From positions 1 to 64,000 of the forward strand of contig CALZIK010000003.1 of the NCBI GenBank assembly GCA_945787635.1: DNA of 64,000 nucleotides. The letters run 5' to 3'. The notes below the pieces were generated by a model. That model was given only the letters and a program-made list of their open reading frames with translations, had not been told where the DNA came from and made no database searches. Made by a program: the position numbers and the translations under genes. Positions 45,428 through 52,760 of the stretch are shown in pieces; the first letter of the stretch is position 1, and every line of letters begins with the position of its first letter. The stretch is from Thermoanaerobaculia bacterium (GTDB lineage: Bacteria > Acidobacteriota > Thermoanaerobaculia > Multivoradales > JAHEKO01).

Positions 45428-45781
45428 CTAGCCGCGAATCGCCAGGATCGCTTCCCGGCCCTGCTCGATCGTCTCTACTTCGTTGCTCGCCCGCCGGTGC
45501 AGGGAGTCACACACCGCCTCGCAGATGGCGAAAACCGCGGAGTCGCTGATCCGGTAGTACACGCTCGGTCCCTCGCGGCGTGGCGCCACCAAGCCGACGC
45601 CACGCAGAACACCCAGATGCTTGGAGATGTTCGCCTGGCTGCCACCAATTCGATGGAGGAGCTCGGACACCGAAAGCTCCCCGTCCTCGAGTTCGTGCAG
45701 GATCTTGAGTCGAACCGGATTCGCCATCGCACGAAAGCGCCCCGCCACTTTCTCCAACAGTTGATCGGTAACTTCCTGCAT
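45428..45781 (-). CDS. ArsR-family transcriptional regulator, probable sHdrR-type
   Basis: 117 residues. RFRAMANPVRLKILHELEDGELSVSELLHRIGGSQANISKHLGVLRGVGLVAPRREG is the winged-helix DNA-binding domain. Two cysteines only, Cys87 and Cys91, sit as CxxxC in the last helix, near where sulfur-responsive ArsR repressors such as SqrR/BigR and sHdrR carry sensing thiols, though those use a more distant pair. In Hyphomicrobium an ArsR protein, sHdrR, controls the shdr-lbpA genes. Here the gene lies exactly between the Soe and sHdr arms. A repressor relieved by reactive sulfur is the likely role. Confidence 0.85.
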   Translation of the reverse strand: MQEVTDQLLEKVAGRFRAMANPVRLKILHELEDGELSVSELLHRIGGSQANISKHLGVLRGVGLVAPRREGPSVYYRISDSAVFAICEAVCDSLHRRASNEVETIEQGREAILAIRG

Positions 45782-45824
45782 CGCCCTCGCTCCTGTACCC
45801 CGAAGAGAGATTACACCTGAATTT

Positions 45825-45853
45825 AGTATACGTGCTCACCTGCGCGACCTCAA
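45825..45853 (-). promoter_or_regulatory. sigma70-like promoter of the ArsR gene
   Basis: On the minus strand TTGAGG (45853-45848), a 17-base spacer and TATACT (45830-45825), a near-consensus pair about 45 bases ahead of the arsR start. It is back to back with the tusA promoter. The shared CATATG motif is not inside it. Confidence 0.55.
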
Positions 45854-45894
45854 CCCGAGCCCGAGGTGCAGCACCGGAACCGATCAGTCAGCGC

Positions 45895-45923
45895 TTGACT
45901 CTATTCCAACTAGCGCATATGGT
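45895..45923 (+). promoter_or_regulatory. sigma70-like promoter of the tusA-sHdr operon
   Basis: TTGACT (45895-45900), a 17-base spacer and TATGGT (45918-45923), pointing at tusA with a leader of about 85 bases. The candidate ArsR motif overlaps the -10 box, the right place for repression. Confidence 0.6.
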
Positions 45924-45926
45924 GAT
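45914..45926. promoter_or_regulatory. candidate ArsR operator, copy 2
   Basis: CGCATATGGTGAT, overlapping the -10 box of the tusA promoter. See the matching copy at 45321-45333. The pair differs at two positions only. Confidence 0.45.
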
Positions 45927-46015
45927 CTGCAGCTTTGACAAGACGGCTCGAGCAAGAACAGCGGCGTTGAGCGGCCGACGGAACGACGGTCCTCTCGCGC
46001 AGAGAAGGAGGCTCC

Positions 46016-46327
46016 ATGACTGAAACCGTTGACACGCGCTCTGCCCCGCAGACCGCCACATCCGAACCTGCGGGTGAACCGGCGCCGAACGCTTCGCCCG
46101 CACCCGATCTGGAGCTCGACTGCCGCGGCATGAACTGCCCGCTTCCGATCCTCAAGACCAAGAAGGCGATCGGTACGATCGAGATAGGACAGATCGTCAA
46201 GATGATCTCTACCGATCCCGGATCCGTACCGGATGTCGCCGCGTTCAGCCGCCGAACCGGCCACGAGGTCGTCGAGCAGTCCGAAGGCGGCGGCGAGTAC
46301 TCGTTTCTGATTCGCAGAACGAAGTAG
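46016..46327 (+). CDS. tusA: TusA sulfurtransferase
   Basis: 103 residues with a Pro/Ala-rich N-terminal extension of about 30 and the TusA core LDCRGMNCPLPILKTKKAI. Cys41 in CPLP carries the persulfide. EGGGEYSFLIRR ends the small alpha-beta fold. In sulfur oxidisers TusA passes sulfane sulfur between rhodanese or DsrE proteins and the oxidising complex. ATG 46016 follows GGAGG. First gene of the plus-strand sulfur operon, under the promoter at 45895-45923. Confidence 0.93.
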   Translation: MTETVDTRSAPQTATSEPAGEPAPNASPAPDLELDCRGMNCPLPILKTKKAIGTIEIGQIVKMISTDPGSVPDVAAFSRRTGHEVVEQSEGGGEYSFLIRRTK

Positions 46328-46346
46328 CGAGCCCGAGGAGTAGATC

Positions 46347-46865
46347 ATGAGCGACAACGGTAGTCCCAAGCGCATGGCCCTGATCGCTTCTCAAGGAACG
46401 CTCGACTGGGCCTATCCACCGTTCATCCTGGCTTCGACCGGCGCCGCGCTCGACATGGAGGTGGCGGTCTTTTTTACCTTCTACGGCCTCCCGCTCCTGA
46501 TGAAGGACTTGAAGGCTAAGGTCGCGCCGCATGCCAACCCGGCGATGCCCATGAAGATGCCCTTCGGCCCGAAGGGCTTTCAGAAGTTCGCCTGGCCGAT
46601 TCCGAACGCGATTTCCGGCGTGGTTCCGGGCTTCGAGAGCTTCGCTACCTCGATGATGAAGAAGACCTTTGCGAGCAAGGGCGTCGCCACCATCGAGGAG
46701 CTGCGCGAGGCTTGCGTCGAATCCGACGTGCGTCTCATCGGCTGTCAGATGACCATGGACGTTTTTGGTTTCGAACAAGAAGATTTCATCGAGGGTACCG
46801 AGCTGGGCGGCGCCGCTACCTTTCTCGAGTTCGCCGCGGACGCCGATATCACTTTGTTCATCTAA
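46347..46865 (+). CDS. DsrE2-like sulfur-relay protein
   Basis: 172 residues, GAGGAG before the start. MALIASQGTLDWAYPPFILASTGAALDMEVAVFFTFYGLPLL is the DsrE/DsrF/DsrH-like fold start, KMPFGPKGFQKFAWPIPNAISGVVPGFESF the middle of the DsrE2 type, and RLIGCQMTMDVFGFEQEDFI holds the conserved Cys133; Cys123 is a second. It likely carries persulfide sulfur as partner of TusA, often encoded with it. Tightly placed after tusA (19 bases). Confidence 0.82.
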   Translation: MSDNGSPKRMALIASQGTLDWAYPPFILASTGAALDMEVAVFFTFYGLPLLMKDLKAKVAPHANPAMPMKMPFGPKGFQKFAWPIPNAISGVVPGFESFATSMMKKTFASKGVATIEELREACVESDVRLIGCQMTMDVFGFEQEDFIEGTELGGAATFLEFAADADITLFI

Positions 46866-46874
46866 GGGGTGGAT

Positions 46875-47621
46875 GTGCGCGCTCGACTGCTCGATATGGG
46901 AGAAGTGAGCGCGGTCCGCTCTTTGAGCCTCTACCACGCGGTTGCGAGCACGGCCGATCCGGCCGACTGCCCGGTGGCGATCCTTCTCAGGCCGGCCTCC
47001 ACGGCGGTGTCGATCGGGTGCGACCGGAATCCCGTCGAAGAGGTGGGCCTCGAGCTCTGCGCGACCCGTCAAATGGCGCTCCTGCGACGAATGCTTCCCG
47101 GACCGGCGCGGTGGGTCCAGCCAAGTCAACTTCTGGTCGCGGTGGTCGTACCCGGCGGCCGGAGCGCCGAGGTGGGCGAGGCCGGCGTGGCAGCCATCAC
47201 AGAGGCCTGCCGTGCCCTCGGAGTCCCGGCTACCCGAGCAGCCGGGGGCCTTCTCGAAGTCGCCGGCGCCACGCCGTCGCGCAGTCTGGGGACAGTCGAC
47301 GTGGGATCGATCGAACGATCCATCTGTCTGCTCGCCGAGCTCGCCATAGATCCCGCGCCCGATCCCGGAAACCGATTCCTGACCACGGATTCCCCAGAAC
47401 CTTCCTGCCTTTCCGCGGAGCTCGGACAACAGCCGGAGAGCGCGGTTGTCGCCGAAGCCCTGGTCCGAGCGCTGGAAGCCAGCCTGGAATTCGTGTTCAT
47501 CCCCTCGATGCCCACCCCCGCGGAGATGGATGCAATCTACGACTGGGATGAACGGCTGGTGATCGACGCCGAGCTCGCCCTCGAGCCGAAGAGCCCGCCC
47601 GCGGAACGACTGGTCAGCTGA
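46875..47621 (+). CDS. degenerate lipoate-protein-ligase homologue
   Basis: About 248 residues; GTG 46875 is favoured because AGGGG lies five bases before it. The pattern of lipoyl ligases is visible but worn: AVSIGCDRNPVEEVGLELC matches the region before the signature, and where active ligases have RRxTGGGA this has RRMLPGPAR. The Lys of GRKIAG is also missing (SRSLG). So it probably does not activate lipoate. It may bind a lipoyl group or protein as a helper. Set between two DsrE genes and just before lbpA, with ten-base gaps. Confidence 0.6.
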   Translation: MRARLLDMGEVSAVRSLSLYHAVASTADPADCPVAILLRPASTAVSIGCDRNPVEEVGLELCATRQMALLRRMLPGPARWVQPSQLLVAVVVPGGRSAEVGEAGVAAITEACRALGVPATRAAGGLLEVAGATPSRSLGTVDVGSIERSICLLAELAIDPAPDPGNRFLTTDSPEPSCLSAELGQQPESAVVAEALVRALEASLEFVFIPSMPTPAEMDAIYDWDERLVIDAELALEPKSPPAERLVS

Positions 47622-47630
47622 GGAGAAGAC

Positions 47631-48002
47631 ATGGACGAAGGTAACGTTCTCGTGTTTGTGACGACCGGCCCGGATACTCCGCAGCGGTGCGCGACGCCGT
47701 TCTACATGGCCAACATGGCGGCGGTCATGGACAACGAGGCCGAAATGATCTTTCAGATCGACGGCGTGCTGATGATGAAGAAAGGCGTTGCCGAGAGCCT
47801 CATGGCCAAAGAGGGCGGCAAGAAGATCATCGACTTCATCCGCGACGCCAAGGAAGCCGGCGTCGAGATGAAGGTGTGCTCGGCAGCGCTCCAACTGCAC
47901 GACATGACCGAAGCCGATCTGATCGAGGAATGCGACGGCGTCGTCGGCGCCGCCTACATGGTCGATCAAGGTCTCGATGCCAATTTGGTGCTGTGCTACT
48001 AG
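47631..48002 (+). CDS. DsrE3-like sulfur-relay protein
   Basis: 123 residues, GAGGAG five bases before the ATG. NVLVFVTTGPDTPQRCATPFYMANMAAVMDNEAEMIFQIDGVLMM is a DsrE domain, and KVCSAALQLHDMTEADLIEECDGVVGA carries Cys83, the position of the active thiol in Hyphomicrobium DsrE3A as I recall it. DsrE3A works with TusA and LbpA to feed the sHdr complex. Directly upstream of lbpA. Confidence 0.85.
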   Translation: MDEGNVLVFVTTGPDTPQRCATPFYMANMAAVMDNEAEMIFQIDGVLMMKKGVAESLMAKEGGKKIIDFIRDAKEAGVEMKVCSAALQLHDMTEADLIEECDGVVGAAYMVDQGLDANLVLCY

Positions 48003-48014
48003 CGGAGGAAGTCG

Positions 48015-48473
48015 ATGGGTGAGATCCAGAACTGCCTGCTCCCGGACGAGCTGCTCTATCACGTCGAGTTCAACGTCTGGCTGAAGGACAACGGTGACGG
48101 AACCCTGCATGTCGGCATGACCGACATCGCGCAATCGATGGCCGGGGCGATGCTCCACTGCCGCGCCAAGAAGGTAGGCAAGACGATCAAGGCGGGCCGC
48201 AGCCTCGCGACCGTCGAAAGCGGCAAGTGGGTGGGACCGGTCAAGTCACCGCTCACCTGCGAGATCATGGCGGTCAACGAGGCGGTGGCGACGGACGCGA
48301 CGGTCCTCAACAAGAGCCCCTACAAGCAAGGCTGGATCGTGCAGATCAAACCCGAAGCAGGGATCGAAGAGGCCGGTCTGGTCCAGGGCGAGGAAGCGGT
48401 CGAGGGCTTCAAGGCCTACATGGCCGAGCACGAGGTCGAGGAGTGTATCCACTGCGAAGGATTCGAAGGGTGA
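48015..48473 (+). CDS. lbpA: LbpA, lipoate-binding protein of the sHdr system
   Basis: GcvH-like lipoyl carrier, 152 residues, GGAGG before the start. TVESGKWVGPVKSP has the lipoylation Lys71, and WVGPVKSP is the LbpA flavour rather than the glycine-cleavage H protein. DELLYHVEFNVWLK opens the fold. The tail ECIHCEGFEG adds Cys144 and Cys147 as CxxC. In sHdr organisms this protein is thought to carry the sulfur intermediate on its dihydrolipoyl arm. The stop codon lies in the left arm of the repeat at 48472-48597. Confidence 0.9.
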   Translation: MGEIQNCLLPDELLYHVEFNVWLKDNGDGTLHVGMTDIAQSMAGAMLHCRAKKVGKTIKAGRSLATVESGKWVGPVKSPLTCEIMAVNEAVATDATVLNKSPYKQGWIVQIKPEAGIEEAGLVQGEEAVEGFKAYMAEHEVEECIHCEGFEG

Positions 48474-48597
48474 CGTGAGCGGATCTCGGTGCATCTCCGG
48501 CGTTGCGCTCCCTGCGGGCTCCTCGGAGTACATCTACGTACGCCTGCGTCGCCCTCTGTCGCGGCGCCTTGGATCTACACCCAGCTCCGCTCACGTC
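48472..48597. repeat. MITE-like palindromic element inside the sHdr operon
   Basis: 126 bases with arms GACGTGAGCGGATCTCGGTG (48472-48491) and, inverted, CACCCAGCTCCGCTCACGTC (48578-48597), matching at 18 of 20. The reverse strand has CCAAGGCGCCGCGAC (48572-48558), GACGCAG and GATGTACTCCGAGGAG, which line up with the element at 31843-32009 in opposite orientation, so both belong to one family. The lbpA stop overlaps the left arm. It could form a stem that processes or attenuates the message between lbpA and the next genes. Confidence 0.6.
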
Positions 48598-48620
48598 TCG
48601 AAGAAGAGGGTAAGCGGCTG

Positions 48621-48932
48621 ATGAGCGAGCTCACGCTAACCGTGTTCACCCATCCGGCGTGCTCGGGATGCCCGGAAGCTGTCCGGGAGGCTTGGGAACT
48701 GGCAGAAGAGCGGCCCGAGCTCGAGCTGAGAACCGTGACCCTGGCCGAAGCCGATGGGCTGGCCGAGGCTCGCCGGCAGCGCGTCACCGTGATCCCGGCG
48801 TTCGTGCTGGCCCGCGGAGACCTCGAGATCGGACGCTGGCAGGGCTTGGCCGGAGTGGCCGAGCTCGAAATCGCGCTCGCCGACGTCGGCAGTGCATGGC
48901 CGACCGGCGTGACGGAGAATGCAGCAACCTAG
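48621..48932 (+). CDS. small thioredoxin-fold protein
   Basis: 103 residues from ATG 48621. SELTLTVFTHPACSGCPEAVREAWELAEE shows a beta-alpha start with the redox pair Cys14 and Cys17 as CSGC, TVIPAFVLARGDLEIGRW contains the cis-Pro, and GLAGVAELEIAL closes the fold. It resembles small glutaredoxin or thioredoxin-like proteins. Sitting between lbpA and shdrC1 (8 bases), it may reduce or exchange disulfides on LbpA or the DsrE proteins. That is inference. Confidence 0.7.
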   Translation: MSELTLTVFTHPACSGCPEAVREAWELAEERPELELRTVTLAEADGLAEARRQRVTVIPAFVLARGDLEIGRWQGLAGVAELEIALADVGSAWPTGVTENAAT

Positions 48933-48940
48933 GGGATTCG

Positions 48941-49663
48941 ATGGACGCCATCTACGCTGACTCGCAATTCCAAGACGTCCCCTACGAAGAGAAAAAGAAG
49001 CTCTTCGATCAGGTCGCCGGCGACATGCGCTACGAGAGCATGCTCTACGGGTGTTACGAATGCGGCATCTGCACGGCGGCGTGCCCCTCGGCGCGGTTCT
49101 ACGACTTCAGCCCCCGAGTCTTCGCCCAAGTCATGGCGCGTGAAGATGTCCACACTTTCTATGAGCTGCTCAATGAGTCGGTCTGGGACTGCTCTCAGTG
49201 TTTTTCCTGCCTCCGCTGTCCGCGCCAAAACAACCCTGGCGGCATCATCACGATCATGCGCGAAGTGGCGGTCAACAACGGCCTGCAGTCGGCCAAGGAC
49301 GCGCTGCAGGCCTATAGTCGGATCATCTACAAGATCATGTCGACCGGCACCCAGGTGGCACCCGACATGTTGCAGCCGGACTTCTTCCCGGACTGGGGCC
49401 CTGACGTGGTCCAGGTGTCGAAAAACCTCGATGTCTGGCGCCGCGCGATCCCTCCCGAGACCATGCACACGACCGAGCTGGCCTGGGACGTGAGCGAAAA
49501 GACCCGCATGGAGTTGTACCTGATCTGGAAACTCACCGGGAACCTGGAGATGATCGAGCAGATCGACGAAGGGCTGTTCATGATCCTCGAAGAGGTCATG
49601 GAAGAGCTTCTCGAAGAGCACGGCTACGACATCGACGACATCGACTCGGTCATCGACGACTGA
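48941..49663 (+). CDS. shdrC1: sHdrC1, 4Fe-4S subunit of sulfur-oxidising Hdr-like complex
   Basis: 240 residues from ATG 48941 (AGGGG five bases ahead). The first cluster site is CYECGICTAACP (Cys38, 41, 44, 48). The second is CSQCFSCLRCP (Cys84, 87, 90, 93), with two rather than three residues before the last Cys. An acidic helical tail (EEVMEELLEEHGYDIDD) follows. It would move electrons between the B subunit and the flavin subunit A. Gene order C1-B1-A follows the known shdr clusters. Confidence 0.92.
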   Translation: MDAIYADSQFQDVPYEEKKKLFDQVAGDMRYESMLYGCYECGICTAACPSARFYDFSPRVFAQVMAREDVHTFYELLNESVWDCSQCFSCLRCPRQNNPGGIITIMREVAVNNGLQSAKDALQAYSRIIYKIMSTGTQVAPDMLQPDFFPDWGPDVVQVSKNLDVWRRAIPPETMHTTELAWDVSEKTRMELYLIWKLTGNLEMIEQIDEGLFMILEEVMEELLEEHGYDIDDIDSVIDD

Positions 49664-49679
49664 CAAAGGAGATCGCGAG

Positions 49680-50891
49680 ATGACTCCCCTGACCATTCTC
49701 AACAACCAGCCTGGAGGCGTGCCGCCCAAGGCCAAGGATCGGGTCTTCGACCGCAAGGGCAAGAAGCCCGAGCTCTACTACCGGGATCAGCTCTTCGAGC
49801 TCGAGGAGAAAGGCGAGCTCATCATCCACCGCATCGGCGAGGAACAGGATGCGGTCGAGATTGAAACCAAGTACGGCCGCAAGAAGAAGGTGCCACGCAA
49901 CATGACCTGGCACCACAAGTCCTGCGGCCAGTGCGGCCACATTCCGGGTTACTCGACGGCTATCTTCTGGCTGCTGCGCGAGCTCGGCTACACCTACCAC
50001 GACCCGAGAGACCAGACCTCGTGCACGGCCTGGAACTACTACGCCTCGGCAACCTCGAACCCGGCCGCCCAAGCGGCGGTCGCCCTGCGGAACTTCGCCC
50101 AGGCCTACGAAGACGGCTTCTACCCGATCATCCACTGCGGCACCAGCTACGGCCACTACAAGGAAGTCCGCGAAGAGCTGATCCATCACCCGAAGCTGCG
50201 CGATCAGACCAAGCGGGTCATGGACAAACTCGGCAAGCCCATGGTCTTTCCCGAGGAGGTCGTCCACTACTCCGAGTGGGTACATGTGATGCGCGACGCC
50301 ATCGCCGAGCGCCAGACCCTTGACTTCAAGGACATCACTGTCACTGTGCACCCCGCCTGCCACTACCACAAGCTGGTGGTCGAGGACGCGGTCTATGACA
50401 AGGAACTCTACGACGGCCAGCGCACGGCCGTCGTGAGCGCCCTGGTCAAGGCCCTGGGCGCCAACCTGGCCGACTACTCCACCTGGCACGACTGCTGCGG
50501 CTTCGGCTTTCGCCACATTCTGGTCAGTCGCGATTTTTCTCGGTCGTTCGCGACGATTCGCAAGATCGAGCGAATGAAAGAAGAAGCCAACCCGGACGTG
50601 ACTCTGACCCATGACACCGGCTGCGTGACCACACTCGACAAGAGCCAGTTTGCGGCCAAGGCCCACGGCCGCAACGTCGGCATTCCGGTCATGTCCGACG
50701 CCCAGTTCGCGGCCCTCGCGATGGGCGCTCACCCGTACAAGATCTGCCAACTCCATTGGCACGGCGTCGACATGCGGCCGTTGATGGAGAAGATGGGAAT
50801 CGACCATGAAACGGCATGGGCGGAGTTCGAGGAAGTCGCGGCCAAGGTGAAGTCGGGAGAGATCGAATACATGTCGTGGGAGGACTGTTGA
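49680..50891 (+). CDS. shdrB1: sHdrB1, non-cubane cluster subunit
   Basis: 403 residues, start with AGGAG upstream. The C-terminal CCG domain is complete: HPACHYHKLVVED (Cys227), HDCCGFGFRH (Cys272-273) and HDTGCVTTLD (Cys315). The N-terminal half has a looser set: SCGQCGHIPGYS (Cys82, 85), TSCTAWNYY (Cys115) and HCG (Cys153). In HdrB such domains hold the non-cubane clusters that split the disulfide; in sHdr this is the likely site of sulfur chemistry on LbpA. The stop overlaps the next ATG (TGATG). Confidence 0.92.
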   Translation: MTPLTILNNQPGGVPPKAKDRVFDRKGKKPELYYRDQLFELEEKGELIIHRIGEEQDAVEIETKYGRKKKVPRNMTWHHKSCGQCGHIPGYSTAIFWLLRELGYTYHDPRDQTSCTAWNYYASATSNPAAQAAVALRNFAQAYEDGFYPIIHCGTSYGHYKEVREELIHHPKLRDQTKRVMDKLGKPMVFPEEVVHYSEWVHVMRDAIAERQTLDFKDITVTVHPACHYHKLVVEDAVYDKELYDGQRTAVVSALVKALGANLADYSTWHDCCGFGFRHILVSRDFSRSFATIRKIERMKEEANPDVTLTHDTGCVTTLDKSQFAAKAHGRNVGIPVMSDAQFAALAMGAHPYKICQLHWHGVDMRPLMEKMGIDHETAWAEFEEVAAKVKSGEIEYMSWEDC

Positions 50892-51961
50892 TGGAGCACA
50901 ACCCGATCCTGGTGATTGGCGCCGGCCCGGCCGGACTCGAGGCGGCCAGGGGCGCCGCCGACCTCGGTTACCGAGCCCTTTTGGTCGAGAAAGCGCCGGT
51001 TCTGGGCGGCACACCGATTCTCGCCGACTACGCGGCGATCACGCCCAACATGGAGAACGCCGAAGTGGCCATGAAGCGCATGGTCGACGCGGTGGCAGAC
51101 GATCCGCTCATCGATGTTCGGCTCGAAACCGTCGTAACTGCCGCCGAGGGCGACGCGCCCGAGATCAACGTGACCCTCTCGACACCCGCAGGGAACGAGC
51201 AAATGGCGGTCGGCTCGGTGATTGTCTGCACCGGCTTTCAGCACTTCGACCCGGGCCGCGAGACCCAGATGTACGGCTACTACGAGTACGACGACGTCAT
51301 CACCCTGGTCGATTGCGAGCGCATGCTCAAGGCCGGCAGTTTCGTAAAGCCCTCGAACGGCGAAACGCCCAAACGCGTGTGCTTCATCCAGTGCGTTGGC
51401 AGCCGCGATCGCCAGATCGGCAATTTCTGGTGCTCGAAGGTCTGCTGCGGCATCGCCTGCAAGGAAGCTATCGAGATCCGTCAAATGGTTCCGGACTGCC
51501 AGGTGTTCGTGTTCTACATCGACATGCGGATGTACGGTTTCTGGGAGGACGAGATCTACTGGAAAGCCCAGGACGACCATAAAGTCAATTTCATCCGCGG
51601 GATTGTCACCGAAATCACCAAGCGCGGCGACCAGGTCGTGATCAAGGGTGAGGACACGACGATGGGCCGTCCCGTCGAGGTGCCGATGGACGTCGTGATC
51701 CTTTCGGTCGGCATGGAGCCCAGTGAAGGCTCCACCAAAATGGCCGAGATCTTCCGGATGCCGCTCGAGTCCCACGGCTTCATCGAGACCATCGGCGGCG
51801 CTCTCAACACGGTCACCACGTCACGGCCCGGCTGTTTCGCCGCCGGCGCCTCGACCGGTCCGGCCGATCTCGAGGACTCGATCTCGATGGCCGGGGCCGC
51901 GGTCATGAAGGCCGCCGGATTCCTCCGCAAACACAGCCTGGCGGCCTCGAAATCGGCCTGA
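50891..51961 (+). CDS. shdrA: sHdrA, flavin subunit
   Basis: 356 residues. ILVIGAGPAGLEAARGAADLG is the FAD Rossmann motif, VIVCTGFQHFDP and VVILSVGMEPSEG are the NAD/FAD oxidoreductase motifs. FIQCVGSRD (Cys168) with WCSKVCCGIACKEA (Cys181, 185, 186, 190) forms the HdrA-type 4Fe-4S site. It lacks the extra ferredoxin and insertion domains of methanogen HdrA, as is usual for sHdrA. It joins the B and C subunits and probably is the electron hub. The start overlaps the shdrB1 stop. Confidence 0.93.
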   Translation: MEHNPILVIGAGPAGLEAARGAADLGYRALLVEKAPVLGGTPILADYAAITPNMENAEVAMKRMVDAVADDPLIDVRLETVVTAAEGDAPEINVTLSTPAGNEQMAVGSVIVCTGFQHFDPGRETQMYGYYEYDDVITLVDCERMLKAGSFVKPSNGETPKRVCFIQCVGSRDRQIGNFWCSKVCCGIACKEAIEIRQMVPDCQVFVFYIDMRMYGFWEDEIYWKAQDDHKVNFIRGIVTEITKRGDQVVIKGEDTTMGRPVEVPMDVVILSVGMEPSEGSTKMAEIFRMPLESHGFIETIGGALNTVTTSRPGCFAAGASTGPADLEDSISMAGAAVMKAAGFLRKHSLAASKSA

Positions 51962-51980
51962 GGTACAGGCAAGAGAAGCC

Positions 51981-52760
51981 GTGCTTTTTGACACCGTAGA
52001 TGTCGAGCAGACCGTCGACGCCGAGGCGGCGCTCGAGTTCATGAAAGAGGCTACGAAGCTGGCTTCAACAACCGAACTCGAGGACATCGGCCTGAAGCTG
52101 GAGCAGAAGTCCGCTCTTTTTCAAAGCCAGCTGACCGAAGACCGCATCTTTTCTCTCGAAGAAGAGGGCTTCCGGGAGATGGTTGGAACGATGTTCTCGC
52201 TGCGGCGCAAGGCCAAGCGGCTGCTGCGTGCTAACTCCTTCGATCACCTACGCAAGGCGATCGAGTCTCTGCTTTACGGCGAGGGAGACATGGCGGCTCG
52301 TTTCGAGGTCTTCGTGGCCTCGATCGATGGCGTCGAACCCGCCATGAAAATCGCCATGGCGAGCGAACTGCTCCATTTCACGCATCCCGACCGCTACTGG
52401 CTCTGGGCCCACTGGATCTGGAACCCTTCCGCGGGAAACGGCGCACTTGCCCTGGTCACTCAGGACGGCGTAGATCTCCGGGGCGCCACCCACGGCGAGA
52501 CCTACGTCAAAGTCGGACAGGCTCTCGAGCTGGTCGATGCCAAGGGGCACGCGGTCGGCTACTCTCGCTCCGGCCGCGGCTATCTGGGCACCGACGTTTT
52601 TCTTGCCTGCGTCTACGCCGTCTACATGTACACGGTCTTCCGAGTCAAACTCTCGCAAGAGTTCAATCGCATCCTTCCTGAGCTACCCGAGCTCGTCGAG
52701 CGGGTGCTGGGTGTACACCATGAAAAGCCCCTGGTGACAGGAGAAGCCGCCCAAGCATGA
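51981..52760 (+). CDS. conserved hypothetical protein of shdr clusters
   Basis: 259 residues from GTG 51981. A helical protein with FTHPDRYWLWAHWIWNPSAGNGALALV (residues 133-159, Trp-rich) and a hydrophobic C-terminal segment DVFLACVYAVYMYTVF. No cluster-binding Cys set. It sits where shdr clusters carry a conserved gene of unknown function (Hyp/sHdrH) after shdrA. Its start codon region and its end (ATGA overlap with shdrB3) tie it to the complex. Function unknown. Confidence 0.75.
   Translation: MLFDTVDVEQTVDAEAALEFMKEATKLASTTELEDIGLKLEQKSALFQSQLTEDRIFSLEEEGFREMVGTMFSLRRKAKRLLRANSFDHLRKAIESLLYGEGDMAARFEVFVASIDGVEPAMKIAMASELLHFTHPDRYWLWAHWIWNPSAGNGALALVTQDGVDLRGATHGETYVKVGQALELVDAKGHAVGYSRSGRGYLGTDVFLACVYAVYMYTVFRVKLSQEFNRILPELPELVERVLGVHHEKPLVTGEAAQA

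Noticed and set aside
46245-48158. 637-codon minus-strand open frame across the dsrE and lbpA genes
   Set aside because: It is the antisense of five well-supported genes and has no recognisable domain. High GC keeps the opposite strand free of stops.
49650-51014. 454-codon minus-strand open frame over shdrB1
   Set aside because: Antisense of shdrB1 and the start of shdrA. No family features.
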